The notes below the pieces were generated by a model. The model was not told the origin of the DNA and ran no database searches. It saw nothing but the letters and a program-made list of their open reading frames with translations. From positions 62,001 through 126,000 of the forward strand of contig NZ_ARYM01000006.1 in the NCBI RefSeq assembly GCF_000685315.1: a stretch of 64,000 nucleotides of DNA, written 5' to 3'. Both the position numbers and the translations under genes were made by a program. Each line of letters starts with the position of its first letter. Positions within the stretch are counted from its first letter, which is position 1. Of the stretch, positions 44,710 to 55,185 are shown one piece after another. This DNA comes from Hyphomonas polymorpha PS728 (lineage in GTDB: Bacteria > Pseudomonadota > Alphaproteobacteria > Caulobacterales > Hyphomonadaceae).

Positions 44710-46899
44710 ATGGCCGTTGCCCGAATCCTCTTCACCCTGCCGCTGCCCGAACCGTTCGATTACACGGTGCCGGAAGGGATGGGGCTGGAACCAGGCGCCT
44801 ATGTCGCTGCCCCGGTCGGCCCGTATGACCGGCTGGGCATGGTGGTTGAGGTGCTGGGCGATGAGGTGAGCTCCGGTCGCAAGCTCAAGCCTGTCACGGC
44901 GGTCTATGAGGCGCCGCCCATGGGCGCGCCGATGCGCGAGTTCCTGGCATGGGTCGCCCGCTACACCGTCACCCATCCGGGGCAGGTGCTTGCAATGGCG
45001 CTGCGGGCGCGGGACGGCCTTCTGCCGTCCCCGGTCGAGACCCGCTACCGGCTGACAGGGACTTTGCCCGAGCGGATGACGCCCGCGCGCCAGAAGGTGC
45101 TCGATGTTTACCGGAATTGCCCGGAAATGTCCGGAAACGACCATCTGCTGGCCGCCGCTGACATCGCCGCGGCGGCAAACGTCTCGTCCGGTGTTGTCAA
45201 AGGCATGGTTGAGGCCGGCGCGCTGGAGCCTGTGGAAATCGACAGCGACCCGCCCTTCGCGATCCCCGATCCGGATCTTCCTGGCGCCAGCCTGACGGGC
45301 GAACAGGCCACTGCGGCGGTGGAATTGCGCGCTGCTATCCAACAGGGTGGTTTCTCCGCCTTCCTGCTCGATGGGGTGACGGGATCGGGCAAGACGGAAG
45401 TGTATTTCGAGGCGATTGCCGAAACACTCCGCTCAGATCCTGAAGCGCAGATCCTTGTTTTGTTACCGGAAATTGCGCTGACGCAAGCGATCCTCGCCCG
45501 CTTTCAGGCGCGTTTTGGCGCTGCGCCCGCGCCCTGGCATTCCGGCATGAACCCCAAGGATCGCCGCCGCACCTGGCGTGAGGCTGTCCATGGCCGCGCC
45601 CGCATCGTGATCGGCGCCCGCTCGGCCCTTTTCCTGCCCTACCGCAAGCTGCGCCTCATCATCGTCGATGAGGAGCATGACACCTCCTTCAAACAGGAAG
45701 ACGGCGTTACCTATCATGCCCGCGATCTGGCGGTGATGCGGGCCAAGACGGAAGGCGGGCAGGTGATTCTCGCTTCGGCCACACCTGCCTTGGAAACCGC
45801 TGTAAATGCGGAGGCCGGCCGGTATGTGCGCCTGCGCCTGTCGGCCCGGCCCGGTGCTTCTCGCCTGCCGGATATTGAGCTCGTAGACCTGCGCAAGGCC
45901 CCGCCCGAAAAGGGCAAATGGCTGTCGCCGGTGCTGGAGCGTGCGCTGATCCAGACACTCGCCAATGGCGAGCAATCCCTGCTGTTTCTCAACCGCCGTG
46001 GTTATGCCCCTCTCGTCATCTGCAAAGCCTGCGGGGAAAGGCTGAAAACACCCGGCACCGAAAATTGGCTGACGGAGCACCGCTATTCCGGCCGGCTGGT
46101 TTGCCACGTTACCGGCTATTCCATTCCGAAGCCTGCCAAATGCCCCCATTGCGGCGCAGCTGATTCGCTGATGGGCGTCGGCCCCGGTGTGGAACGGGTC
46201 GCCGAAGAGGTGCGCGTTCTGCTGCCCAACGCCCGGATCGAGATTTTTTCTTCAGATACGGCGCAGGGCGGCGATGCTGTCCGCAGCCTGGTGGAGCGGA
46301 TGGAGCAGGGCGAGATCGATGTGATGATCGGCACCCAGATCGTCGCCAAGGGGCATAACTTCCCGAATCTGACGCTGGTGGGCGTGGTTGACGCCGATAG
46401 CGGCCTCAAGGGCGGCGATCTGCGCGCCGGCGAGCGTACCTATCAGCTACTGAGCCAGGTGGCGGGCCGGGCAGGGCGGGCGGAGCGTCCGGGCCGGGCA
46501 CTGGTGCAGACTTACGCGCCGGATAACCCCGCCATGGAGGCGCTGGCCGCCAATGACCGGGACGGTTTCCTCCAGATCGAACAAGATGTCCGCGCCGAAT
46601 TGGTGCTGCCTCCCTTCGGGCGCCTGGCCGCGATGATCCTGTCTGCGCCGTCGGCAGAACTTGTGGATAAAATCGCCCTCGAAATTGCTGCCGCTGCCCC
46701 CAATGGAGAGGGAATCGAGGTGTTCGGGCCGGCGCCGGCGCCCATCACCGTGCTGCGCGGGCGCCACAGGCGGCGGTTCCTGATCAAAAGCCCCAGAATC
46801 GTGGATCTCTCGGCATATATGACCGCCTGGACAGCGCGCCTGAAACTTCCGGCGCAGGTTCGGATTTCGGTCGATATCGACCCTTATTCTTTTCTCTGA
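44710..46899 (+). CDS. priA: Primosomal replication restart helicase PriA, with altered zinc module
   Basis: 729 residues. PriA reloads the replisome at stalled forks. The Walker A GVTGSGKTEVYFEAI lies near 223-237, the DEAH-type box VDEEHDTSFKQED near 319-331, and the helicase C-terminal block IGTQIVAKGHNFP near 540-552. The zinc module normally has eight Cys for two zinc ions. Here the first pair (CKAC) and last pair (CPHC), which form one site, are present, but at the second site three of four are Thr (LKTPGTENWL, CHVTG). I recall similar sequences in other alphaproteobacteria. A decamer repeat falls in a variable region near residue 138-148. Confidence 0.94.
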   Translation: MAVARILFTLPLPEPFDYTVPEGMGLEPGAYVAAPVGPYDRLGMVVEVLGDEVSSGRKLKPVTAVYEAPPMGAPMREFLAWVARYTVTHPGQVLAMALRARDGLLPSPVETRYRLTGTLPERMTPARQKVLDVYRNCPEMSGNDHLLAAADIAAAANVSSGVVKGMVEAGALEPVEIDSDPPFAIPDPDLPGASLTGEQATAAVELRAAIQQGGFSAFLLDGVTGSGKTEVYFEAIAETLRSDPEAQILVLLPEIALTQAILARFQARFGAAPAPWHSGMNPKDRRRTWREAVHGRARIVIGARSALFLPYRKLRLIIVDEEHDTSFKQEDGVTYHARDLAVMRAKTEGGQVILASATPALETAVNAEAGRYVRLRLSARPGASRLPDIELVDLRKAPPEKGKWLSPVLERALIQTLANGEQSLLFLNRRGYAPLVICKACGERLKTPGTENWLTEHRYSGRLVCHVTGYSIPKPAKCPHCGAADSLMGVGPGVERVAEEVRVLLPNARIEIFSSDTAQGGDAVRSLVERMEQGEIDVMIGTQIVAKGHNFPNLTLVGVVDADSGLKGGDLRAGERTYQLLSQVAGRAGRAERPGRALVQTYAPDNPAMEALAANDRDGFLQIEQDVRAELVLPPFGRLAAMILSAPSAELVDKIALEIAAAAPNGEGIEVFGPAPAPITVLRGRHRRRFLIKSPRIVDLSAYMTAWTARLKLPAQVRISVDIDPYSFL
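45121..45152. repeat. Decamer-phased repeat inside priA, copy 3
   Basis: CCGGAATTGC, CCGGAAATGT and CCGGAAACGA follow directly, a 10-base tandem. The complement reads TTTCCGGACATTTCCGGG, which shares CGGACATTTCCGG with the copy after the TIR-like gene. It keeps the priA reading frame, within a region that is poorly conserved in the family. Confidence 0.72.
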
Positions 46900-47092
46900 A
46901 GCGCCTTTCCCTGCGGGAGCTCCGGTTTGCGGCCATTTCGCCGCATGACGGGTCAGCGGCGGGGCTGTTGTCAGCGCTAATTTCTAATGATAAGCGCCGC
47001 ACAACCTTGGGGGGGTGCCTGTTTCGCGAGCGCCGCCCGCCTGACTTTTATTAGGGCATTTCCGCCCCCTAACTGAGACGGATTTCAAGACC

Positions 47093-47653
47093 TTGCCTGC
47101 CTCAAACGTGATCCAGACAAGCGAAACGGCCCAGCGCTACGCTCGCGCGCTCTTTGACCTGGCGCAGGAGAAGGGCGACCTGGCCTCCGTCCACAAGGAT
47201 TTCCGGGCTTTTGCCGCGCTCATCAAATCCTCGGATGATCTGCGCAAGCTGCTCGATTCCCCCGCTTTTGGCCGCGACGTGAAAGTGTCTGCGCTGGCAG
47301 AAATCGCCAAAAAAGCTGGCTATTCGGCTCTCTTCGGCAAGTTCCTCGGCACGATGGCCGCCAATGGCCGCGCCGGGGACATTCTGGGCGCCGAATTCGC
47401 CTTTGACCAATTCTATGCGAAACAGCGCGGCGTTCAGCGCGCGATTGTTCGCACCGCACAACAAATGACCGGCGCTGAAAAGTCCCGGATCGAATCGCTG
47501 CTTGCCAAGATGGTTGGCGGCGAAGTTGAACTCACAAGCGAAGTGGATGCTTCGCTGATTGGTGGTATCCAGCTCCGCCTGGGCTCTAAGCTCGTGGACG
47601 CCAGCGTCGCCAAGAAACTTGAACGCATGAACACCGTGATGAAGGGAGCATAA
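47093..47653 (+). CDS. atpH: ATP synthase F1 subunit delta
   Basis: 186 residues. The opening [15 protein letters not shown] and the C-terminal GGVEL-type block ([24 protein letters not shown]) are those of the delta subunit, which links F1 to the b stalk. The start is a TTG at 47093 without a strong ribosome-binding site, so a GTG at 47108 is possible. It opens the F1 operon, ahead of which lies a 193-base gap with no gene. Confidence 0.95.
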   Translation: MPASNVIQTSETAQRYARALFDLAQEKGDLASVHKDFRAFAALIKSSDDLRKLLDSPAFGRDVKVSALAEIAKKAGYSALFGKFLGTMAANGRAGDILGAEFAFDQFYAKQRGVQRAIVRTAQQMTGAEKSRIESLLAKMVGGEVELTSEVDASLIGGIQLRLGSKLVDASVAKKLERMNTVMKGA

Positions 47654-47661
47654 GAAGCTCG

Positions 47662-49197
47662 ATGGACATTTCACCTGCAGAAATTTCGGGCATCCTGAAG
47701 TCTCAGATCGAGAATTTCGGCGTCGAAGCTGAAGTCTCGGACGTTGGCCAGGTGCTTTCCGTCGGTGACGGTATCGCCCGTATCTATGGTCTCGACAGCG
47801 TGCAGGCCGGCGAACTCGTCGAGTTCGATGGCGGCATCAAGGGCATGGCCCTGAACCTCGAGAAAGATAACGTCGGCGTCGTGATCTTCGGCGAAGACCG
47901 CAACATTAAAGAGGGCGACACCGTCAAGCGGACGTCCGAGATCGTGGCTGCCCCCGTTGGCAAAGGCCTCCTTGGCCGCGTCGTGAACGCGCTGGGTGAG
48001 CCGATCGACGGCAAAGGCCCCCTGAAAGACGTTGCCAGCCGCGCCCGCGTGGACGTGAAGGCGCCGGGCATCATCCCGCGTAAATCGGTTCACGAGCCGA
48101 TGATGACGGGTATCAAGGCGATCGACGGCATGATCCCGGTTGGCCGTGGCCAGCGCGAGCTGATCATCGGTGACCGTCAGACCGGCAAGACCGCGATCTG
48201 CATCGACACCATCCTGAACCAGAAACCGACGAACGACGCGGCGAAATCCGACAAGGACAAGCTGTTCTGCGTCTACGTGGCTATCGGTCAGAAGCGTTCG
48301 ACCGTTGCGCAGGTTGTGAAGGCGCTCGAAGAGCGCGGCGCGCTCGACTACACGATCGTTGTTTCGGCAACGGCTTCGGAAGCTGCTCCGCTTCAGTACC
48401 TCGCGCCGTTCACCGGCTGCGCCATGGGTGAGTGGTTCCGCGATAACGGCATGCACGCCCTGATCATCTATGATGACCTTTCCAAGCAGGCTGTTGCTTA
48501 TCGTCAGATGTCGCTGCTGCTGCGCCGCCCGCCAGGCCGCGAAGCCTATCCGGGCGACGTGTTCTACCTCCACTCGCGCCTGCTCGAGCGCGCTGCGAAG
48601 CTGAACGACGACAATGGCAATGGCTCGCTGACGGCTCTGCCGGTCATTGAGACCCAGGCGAACGACGTGTCGGCCTACATCCCGACCAACGTGATCTCGA
48701 TCACCGATGGTCAGATATTCCTCGAAACCGACCTCTTCAACTCGGGTATCCGCCCGGCCGTGAACGTCGGTCTGTCGGTGTCCCGCGTGGGTTCGGCCGC
48801 TCAGACGAAGGCGATGAAGAAAGTTGCCGGCTCGATGAAGGGTGAACTCGCCCAGTATCGCGAGATGGCTGCCTTCGCGAAGTTCGGTTCGGACCTTGAT
48901 GCTGCGACCCAGCGCCTGCTGAACCGCGGTGCCCGCCTGACGGAACTCCTGAAACAGCCGCAATACTCGCCGCTGCTGATGGAAGAGCAGGTCGTCATCA
49001 TCTACGCCGGTACGCGCGGCTATCTCGACAAGGTCGATCTGAAAGATGTGACCCGCTACGAGAGAGAACTGCTCGTCCACATGCGCGGCGCGAAGAAAGA
49101 CCTTCTCGCCAAGCTTCGTGAGAAGAAAGAACTCACCAGCGAGATCGAAGACGAGATCAAGAAAGCGCTGGACGATTTCACTTCGAAATTCGCCTGA
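47662..49197 (+). CDS. atpA: ATP synthase F1 subunit alpha
   Basis: 511 residues, the standard length. The P-loop is in [14 protein letters not shown] near 170, and [16 protein letters not shown] near 234. Alpha binds nucleotide without turning it over and supplies the arginine finger. It lies 8 bases after atpH. Confidence 0.98.
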   Translation: MDISPAEISGILKSQIENFGVEAEVSDVGQVLSVGDGIARIYGLDSVQAGELVEFDGGIKGMALNLEKDNVGVVIFGEDRNIKEGDTVKRTSEIVAAPVGKGLLGRVVNALGEPIDGKGPLKDVASRARVDVKAPGIIPRKSVHEPMMTGIKAIDGMIPVGRGQRELIIGDRQTGKTAICIDTILNQKPTNDAAKSDKDKLFCVYVAIGQKRSTVAQVVKALEERGALDYTIVVSATASEAAPLQYLAPFTGCAMGEWFRDNGMHALIIYDDLSKQAVAYRQMSLLLRRPPGREAYPGDVFYLHSRLLERAAKLNDDNGNGSLTALPVIETQANDVSAYIPTNVISITDGQIFLETDLFNSGIRPAVNVGLSVSRVGSAAQTKAMKKVAGSMKGELAQYREMAAFAKFGSDLDAATQRLLNRGARLTELLKQPQYSPLLMEEQVVIIYAGTRGYLDKVDLKDVTRYERELLVHMRGAKKDLLAKLREKKELTSEIEDEIKKALDDFTSKFA

Positions 49198-49232
49198 TCT
49201 GTTGAGTGGACCAAGGACGGTAAAGGCCTGAC

Positions 49233-50111
49233 ATGCCCAGCTTGAAGGACCTTAAGAACCGGATCGGAAGCGTGAAATCCACGCAGAAGATCACGAAGGC
49301 GATGCAGCTGGTGGCTGCCGCCAAGCTGAAGCGCGCGCAGGACGCCGCGGCGGCGGCGCGGCCCTATGCTGAGCGTCTGGCCGCGGTTCTCGCAAACCTC
49401 GCCGCAACGACTGGCCAGGGTGGCCCGAAACTGCTGACCGGTAACGGAAACGACCAGACCCATCTGATCGTGGTCATGACGGCGGAACGCGGCCTCGCTG
49501 GCGGCTTCAACGCCTATGTGGCCAAGCTTGCCCGCCAGAAGATCCAGCAGCTTCAATCCGAAGGGAAGACCGTCAAGGTTCTGACCATCGGCAAGAAGGG
49601 CCGCGAAGTTCTGGCGCGTGAGTACGCTGCTCAGTTTGCCGGACACATCAGTCTCGCGGACGTGAAGAGCAACAACTTCACCGATGCGGCGCTGTCGGTC
49701 GGCCAGAGGCTCACCAAGGGCTTCGAGAATGGCGAGTTTGACGTTGCCACGTTGATCTATTCGCAGTTCAAGAACGTGCTCTCGCAGGTTCCGACGGCTC
49801 AGCAGCTGATCCCGGCAACAGCGCCTGCAGGCGCACCGGCGATCGATCTGGGCGGGGCGCAGTACATCTACGAGCCGTCCGAGGAAGCCATCCTCGAAAC
49901 GCTTCTGCCGCGCTACATCAACACCCAGATCCTGTCCGCCATGCTGGAAAGCTCGGCGGGCGAGCAGGCGAGCCGCATGACCGCAATGGACAACGCGACC
50001 CGCAATGCCAAGGACCTGATCAAGGCGCTGAACCTGAAATACAACCGGGCACGCCAGGCACAGATTACCAAGGAGCTGATCGAGATCATCTCCGGGGCCG
50101 AAGCCCTCTAG
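49233..50111 (+). CDS. atpG: ATP synthase F1 subunit gamma
   Basis: 292 residues. The central rotor shaft: an N-terminal long helix with IGSVKSTQKITKAMQLVAA near 12-30 and a C-terminal helix with SRMTAMDNATRNAKDLI near 247-263, flanking a Rossmann-like middle. Gap to atpA is 35 bases. Confidence 0.98.
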   Translation: MPSLKDLKNRIGSVKSTQKITKAMQLVAAAKLKRAQDAAAAARPYAERLAAVLANLAATTGQGGPKLLTGNGNDQTHLIVVMTAERGLAGGFNAYVAKLARQKIQQLQSEGKTVKVLTIGKKGREVLAREYAAQFAGHISLADVKSNNFTDAALSVGQRLTKGFENGEFDVATLIYSQFKNVLSQVPTAQQLIPATAPAGAPAIDLGGAQYIYEPSEEAILETLLPRYINTQILSAMLESSAGEQASRMTAMDNATRNAKDLIKALNLKYNRARQAQITKELIEIISGAEAL

Positions 50112-51584
<1,473 letters not shown>

Positions 51585-51595
51585 GGAATTAGTTG

Positions 51596-52003
51596 ATGGC
51601 TGACAAGCTGCACTTCTCGCTCGTGTCGCCTGCCCGGGAGCTGTTCTCGGGCGAGGTCGATCATGTGATCGCTCCGGGCACGGAAGGCGAGTTCGGCGTG
51701 CTGGTGAACCATGCGCCGTTCATGACGACGCTCAAGAACGGCGTTGTGCGCGTTCTGGAAGGCGATGTCGTGCGATATCGCTTTTATGTGCGCGGCGGTT
51801 TTGCTGACGTGACTCCCGCCGGCCTCACGATCCTTGCTGAAGAAGCTCGCAATCTTTCCGATGCGAATGCGCAGGAAATCGATGTCGAGATCGAAGCGGC
51901 GAAGATCAAGCTGCTTGAACTGGACGCCGGTGACAGCAAGCGCGCAGTCTACGAGCATCAGATTTCGTATCTGGAAGGCCTGCGCAGCGCGCTCGCCAAC
52001 TGA
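51596..52003 (+). CDS. atpC: ATP synthase F1 subunit epsilon
   Basis: 135 residues from ATG 51596 (a TTG precedes it directly and is not needed). The beta-sandwich start KLHFSLVSPARELFSGEVD and the GEFGVLVNHAP block identify epsilon, which couples rotation and inhibits hydrolysis. A hairpin terminator follows 18 bases after the stop. Confidence 0.97.
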   Translation: MADKLHFSLVSPARELFSGEVDHVIAPGTEGEFGVLVNHAPFMTTLKNGVVRVLEGDVVRYRFYVRGGFADVTPAGLTILAEEARNLSDANAQEIDVEIEAAKIKLLELDAGDSKRAVYEHQISYLEGLRSALAN

Positions 52004-52021
52004 TAGGGATACTGATCAAAT

Positions 52022-52055
52022 AAAAAACCCCGGCTGACTGGCCGGGGTTTTTTTG
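52022..52055 (+). terminator. Rho-independent terminator of the F1 operon
   Basis: ACCCCGGC (52027-52034) pairs with GCCGGGGT (52041-52048) around TGACTG, extended by A-T pairs, with a run of seven or more T afterwards and six A ahead. It may also end the thioesterase transcript on the other strand. Confidence 0.93.
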
Positions 52056-52073
52056 TTTGCGTAGAAGGTCTGC

Positions 52074-52859
52074 TTATACAAACACGGCAATGGTCTGACG
52101 GCCCACCATGATAGGCTGGCGTTGCTTGTTCCAGAGCAGCATTTCCTGGCTGGAATATCCGTTGCGCGCCGTCTGGGCGACATGCCGGGCGAGGAACCAG
52201 CGATCCTGTGTCTCGATGTCCTCTGTGAGGAATTCCGCCATCCATGTCATTGAGCTGATGCGGCCCGGTTCACGGAACATTGCCATGGCGGCGGGAGGGG
52301 GCGCATCGGCCAAGGCCAGCAGAGAGGTCGCGTCCATTGGCGTGGCCGGGTCCTTGTGGCGCATCCAGATCGAAACGTCTGCCTTGTCCGCGCCGGATAT
52401 AGGCGGGGTGCCTCCGGCGATCAGCATGTCGAAATTCTGGGCGAAGGCGGGCCCCTGATGGTTCCGGAAATAGGGGGGGACATCTTCCGGGGCCGGCAAT
52501 TCGGGCGCAGGCAGATCAACCAGATCAATTGAGGACTGGCGGGGGGCGCCGAATGTCATGATGGCTTCGGCCAGCACGCCGTCTGCACCTGTCATCCGTA
52601 CGGAAACAAAGACCGTGTTCTTTCCCTGCCGCAGCACTTCGGCCTTGCAGGTGACCTCACCATTCACAGGGCCGACAAAGGCTATCTGAGCGGCGCGGGC
52701 GGGCAGGCCGGGCGCAAGGGACCGTGCGGCCTCCAGGCAGAGTGCGGCGGTGAGCCCGCCATAGGCGGTGCGGCCCTGCATCCATGTCTCGGGAATATTG
52801 GTGCGGTGCGTGCCGTCGGCTGTTCTGGAGATCGAGGACAGCAACTCAGTGTAGTTCAT
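52074..52859 (-). CDS. Acyl-CoA thioesterase family protein
   Basis: 261 residues from MNYTELLSSISR; a longer frame to 52937 is less likely. Double hotdog type: the first half has WMQGRTAYGGLTAALCLEAA and the second WMAEFLTEDIETQDRWFLARHVAQ with matching aromatic-Asp patterns. Such enzymes hydrolyse acyl-CoA to free acid. It runs in the same direction as the ferredoxin gene 132 bases away but may have its own promoter. Confidence 0.88.
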   Translation of the reverse strand: MNYTELLSSISRTADGTHRTNIPETWMQGRTAYGGLTAALCLEAARSLAPGLPARAAQIAFVGPVNGEVTCKAEVLRQGKNTVFVSVRMTGADGVLAEAIMTFGAPRQSSIDLVDLPAPELPAPEDVPPYFRNHQGPAFAQNFDMLIAGGTPPISGADKADVSIWMRHKDPATPMDATSLLALADAPPPAAMAMFREPGRISSMTWMAEFLTEDIETQDRWFLARHVAQTARNGYSSQEMLLWNKQRQPIMVGRQTIAVFV

Positions 52860-52991
52860 CGGTCTGCTCCTGGGAGGGTGGACAGGTGACACGCCAGCAT
52901 AGTTCCGAAAAAGAACCAACCCGTCACGTTGCGTCACATGAAAACGCCCCGGCTGGCGGGCCGGGGCGTGAAAGCAATTCCGGGGGCTGGC

Positions 52992-53312
52992 TTAGTGCTG
53001 GCTTTCCGGGGTGGAAACGCGAAGGCCGTCGAGGGAGTCGGTTACCTTGATCTGGCAGGAGAGGCGCGAGTTCGGCTTCACGTTCTCTGCAAAGTCCAGC
53101 ATCGACTTTTCCATCTCTTCCTGAACCCCGGTTTTCTCCAGGAAGGCCTCGTCGACATAGACATGGCAGGTGGCGCAGGCGCAGGCCCCGCCGCAATCAG
53201 CGTCAATTCCCGGAATGGAATTTTTGATCGCCGCTTCCATTACAGATTCGCCGTTCTTCGCTTCCACCGTGCGTTCGGTGCCGTCATGCGAAATATAGGT
53301 GATCTTTGCCAT
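52992..53312 (-). CDS. 2Fe-2S ferredoxin (adrenodoxin type)
   Basis: 106 residues. Cluster ligands are spaced C-x5-C-x2-C in [18 protein letters not shown] near 38-55, with the fourth in LSCQI near 86; one extra Cys lies among them. The motif matches the isc/P450-type ferredoxins. It lies 17 bases after its likely reductase and passes electrons to an unknown acceptor such as a P450 or Rieske oxygenase; none is in the window. Confidence 0.94.
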   Translation of the reverse strand: MAKITYISHDGTERTVEAKNGESVMEAAIKNSIPGIDADCGGACACATCHVYVDEAFLEKTGVQEEMEKSMLDFAENVKPNSRLSCQIKVTDSLDGLRVSTPESQH

Positions 53313-53329
53313 GTGGGTTTCCGTCTCCT

Positions 53330-54574
53330 TCAGGCCGCTGCAGTTGCGGCGATGTCTTTCATCGGGATTGATGTGTCGCTGAGTATTTCAGGTGCAATCT
53401 TTGCGCCTGCCATGATGAGTTTCTTCGAGGCCAGGAATTCGGGGGCACTGTTGACCGCGTCAACGGCAATCAGCGTACCCTGACGCAGATAGAAGGCGGC
53501 AAACTTCCGGGCCTTCGGATCGCCGCGCAGGACGATGGTGTCATAATCCGTGCTGAGGCCGGCGATCTGGAGTTTGAGATCATATTGGTCCGACCAGAAC
53601 CAGGGGCAGTCTTCGGCTGGTCGGGGAAGGCCAAGGATGGCGGCGGCCACCAGCTTGCCCTGTTCGATCGCGTTATGAACGCTCTCAAGGCGGCCTGTGC
53701 GGCCGTAATGCACCAGCGGGCGGCTGGCGCAGTCACCGGCCGCGAAGACGCGCGGGTCTGAGGTGCGCCCGTCCCGGTCTGTCAGGATACCGTTGGCGCA
53801 GGCGATGCCGGCGTCTTTTGCCAGTTCCTCATTGGGCAGGATGCCAATGCCGACGAGGACAATGTCCGCCGGCAGACGGGTGCCATCGGCCAGCACGGCA
53901 GCGCTGACAGCGCCATCGGCGCCATCGAGATGCGAAAGGGCCGTATTCGTCAGGATCTTCACGCCTTTGGCAGTGTGCTCATGGGCGTAGAAATCGCTCA
54001 TCACCGGGCTGGTGACGCGGGCAAGCACGCGGGGCGCCATTTCCAGAACAGTCACCTCAAGGCCCATGGTGCAGGCCACAGCCGCGGCCTCCAGGCCGAT
54101 ATAGCCCGCGCCGATGATCACCATGCGGCGCCCGGAAACCATCTGCGGGCGGATGCGCTCGACGTCAGACAGGGTGCGCAAGTCATGGACGCCCGCGAGA
54201 TCGGCGCCCTGGCAGGGCAGCTTGCGCGGGCGGGAACCGGTGGCGAGGATCAGGGCGTCATAGTCCAGCACACCGCCATGTTCGATGTGCAGCTGGCGGG
54301 CGGCGCGGTCGATCCGCGTCGCATGGGCGCCGAGAATGACCTCGATATTATTGTCCTGATACCAGGCGGCGGGTTTGAAATAGAGCCGCTCCTCATCCAT
54401 CTCGCCCTTCATATAGGCCTTGGAGAGCGGCGGGCGCTGATAGGGCAGCGCGGTTTCTTCCCCGACAATCGTGAGCGCGCCCGCATAACCGCCCTGGCGC
54501 AGGGACTGCACAGCCTGCGCAGCCGCCTGTCCGGCGCCGGCAATCACAATCTTATCTGCGCCCGAAAGGTCCAC
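53330..54574 (-). CDS. FAD-dependent ferredoxin reductase
   Basis: 414 residues, GTG start. Two Rossmann motifs: [18 protein letters not shown] near 10-27 for FAD and [17 protein letters not shown] near 152-168 for NAD(P)H, and the block [15 protein letters not shown] near 44-58 that is typical of putidaredoxin-type reductases. It reduces the ferredoxin encoded downstream. A near-palindrome lies 22 bases upstream of the start. Confidence 0.95.
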   Translation of the reverse strand: MDLSGADKIVIAGAGQAAAQAVQSLRQGGYAGALTIVGEETALPYQRPPLSKAYMKGEMDEERLYFKPAAWYQDNNIEVILGAHATRIDRAARQLHIEHGGVLDYDALILATGSRPRKLPCQGADLAGVHDLRTLSDVERIRPQMVSGRRMVIIGAGYIGLEAAAVACTMGLEVTVLEMAPRVLARVTSPVMSDFYAHEHTAKGVKILTNTALSHLDGADGAVSAAVLADGTRLPADIVLVGIGILPNEELAKDAGIACANGILTDRDGRTSDPRVFAAGDCASRPLVHYGRTGRLESVHNAIEQGKLVAAAILGLPRPAEDCPWFWSDQYDLKLQIAGLSTDYDTIVLRGDPKARKFAAFYLRQGTLIAVDAVNSAPEFLASKKLIMAGAKIAPEILSDTSIPMKDIAATAAA

Positions 54575-54595
54575 GACGCCCCCTGTTTCCTATAA

Positions 54596-54609
54596 TGACG
54601 CTAGCGTCA
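54596..54609. promoter_or_regulatory. Perfect 14-base palindrome, candidate operator
   Basis: TGACGCTAGCGTCA is its own complement. It lies between divergent genes (ferredoxin reductase and tsaE), directly next to TATAAT-like bases. A dimeric regulator could bind here and control the reductase-ferredoxin unit; no regulator gene is adjacent. Confidence 0.55.
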
Positions 54610-54621
54610 ACTTTTGCTCGG

Positions 54622-54659
54622 TTGTAAGCACTTGTAACGCAGCGTGCAAGCACTGCAAG
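54622..54659. repeat. Phased short repeats ahead of tsaE
   Basis: TTGTAA at 54622 and 54632, then TGCAAG at 54645 and 54654, forming two related units of about 16 bases (TTGTAAGCACTTGTAA and TGCAAGCACTGCAAG) about 23 bases apart. They may bind a regulator; no factor is known. Confidence 0.45.
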
Positions 54660-54729
54660 CCGGGTCACTCCGTCACACAATCTGGTTAAACCGAGGTTGC
54701 GTAGCGGCAGCGCAAGACTAAGAGAGAGC

Positions 54730-55185
54730 ATGGCGACAACTTTCGATCTTGCGGATGAGGCGGCGACGCTGGCGCTGGGGGGGGCACTGGCCAAGATCCT
54801 GCGCGCAGGCGATTTCGTAGCCCTGCATGGCGACCTCGGCGCGGGCAAGACGACCCTGACGCGCGGGCTGATCCAGGCCCTGCTGGGGGAGGGGGAAGAG
54901 GTGCCGAGCCCTACTTACACACTGGTCCAGGTTTATGAGGGGCCAGACTTTCCGCTCTGGCATTTCGACCTCTACCGGCTGGATGATCCAGACGGGGTAG
55001 AGGAGCTGGGTTGGGATGATACGGTCGAGGGGGCGGCTCTGGTGGAATGGCCGGAGCGGGCCGGACGGCACTTGCCGAAGCAGCGTCTGGACGTGTTGCT
55101 TGAAATTCAGGGCGATCAGCGCCGGGTGAGGCTGGAACCGAGGGGCGAAGGCTGGCAGGAACGGCTGCATGGATTCAGCCTCTGA
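54730..55185 (+). CDS. tsaE: tRNA threonylcarbamoyladenosine synthesis ATPase TsaE
   Basis: 151 residues. P-loop GDLGAGKTTLTRGLI near 36-50, PSPTYTLVQVYEG near 62-74 and the WHFDLYRLDDP block near 79-89 identify TsaE, which powers the TsaBD complex in the t6A modification of tRNA. The start ATG at 54730 fits the family. The 3' end overlaps the kinase gene by 17 bases. tsaE next to amgK is a grouping I recall from Caulobacter and pseudomonads. Confidence 0.96.
   Translation: MATTFDLADEAATLALGGALAKILRAGDFVALHGDLGAGKTTLTRGLIQALLGEGEEVPSPTYTLVQVYEGPDFPLWHFDLYRLDDPDGVEELGWDDTVEGAALVEWPERAGRHLPKQRLDVLLEIQGDQRRVRLEPRGEGWQERLHGFSL

Noticed and set aside
46900-47092. Possible small gene or RNA ahead of atpH
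   Set aside because: Short frames there lack ribosome-binding sites and conserved features; no stable RNA fold or tRNA pattern was found by eye. It is best seen as the F1 operon leader.
47671-49080. Long open frame antisense to atpA
   Set aside because: 469 codons opposite a fully conserved alpha subunit; its composition is typical of GC-rich shadow frames.
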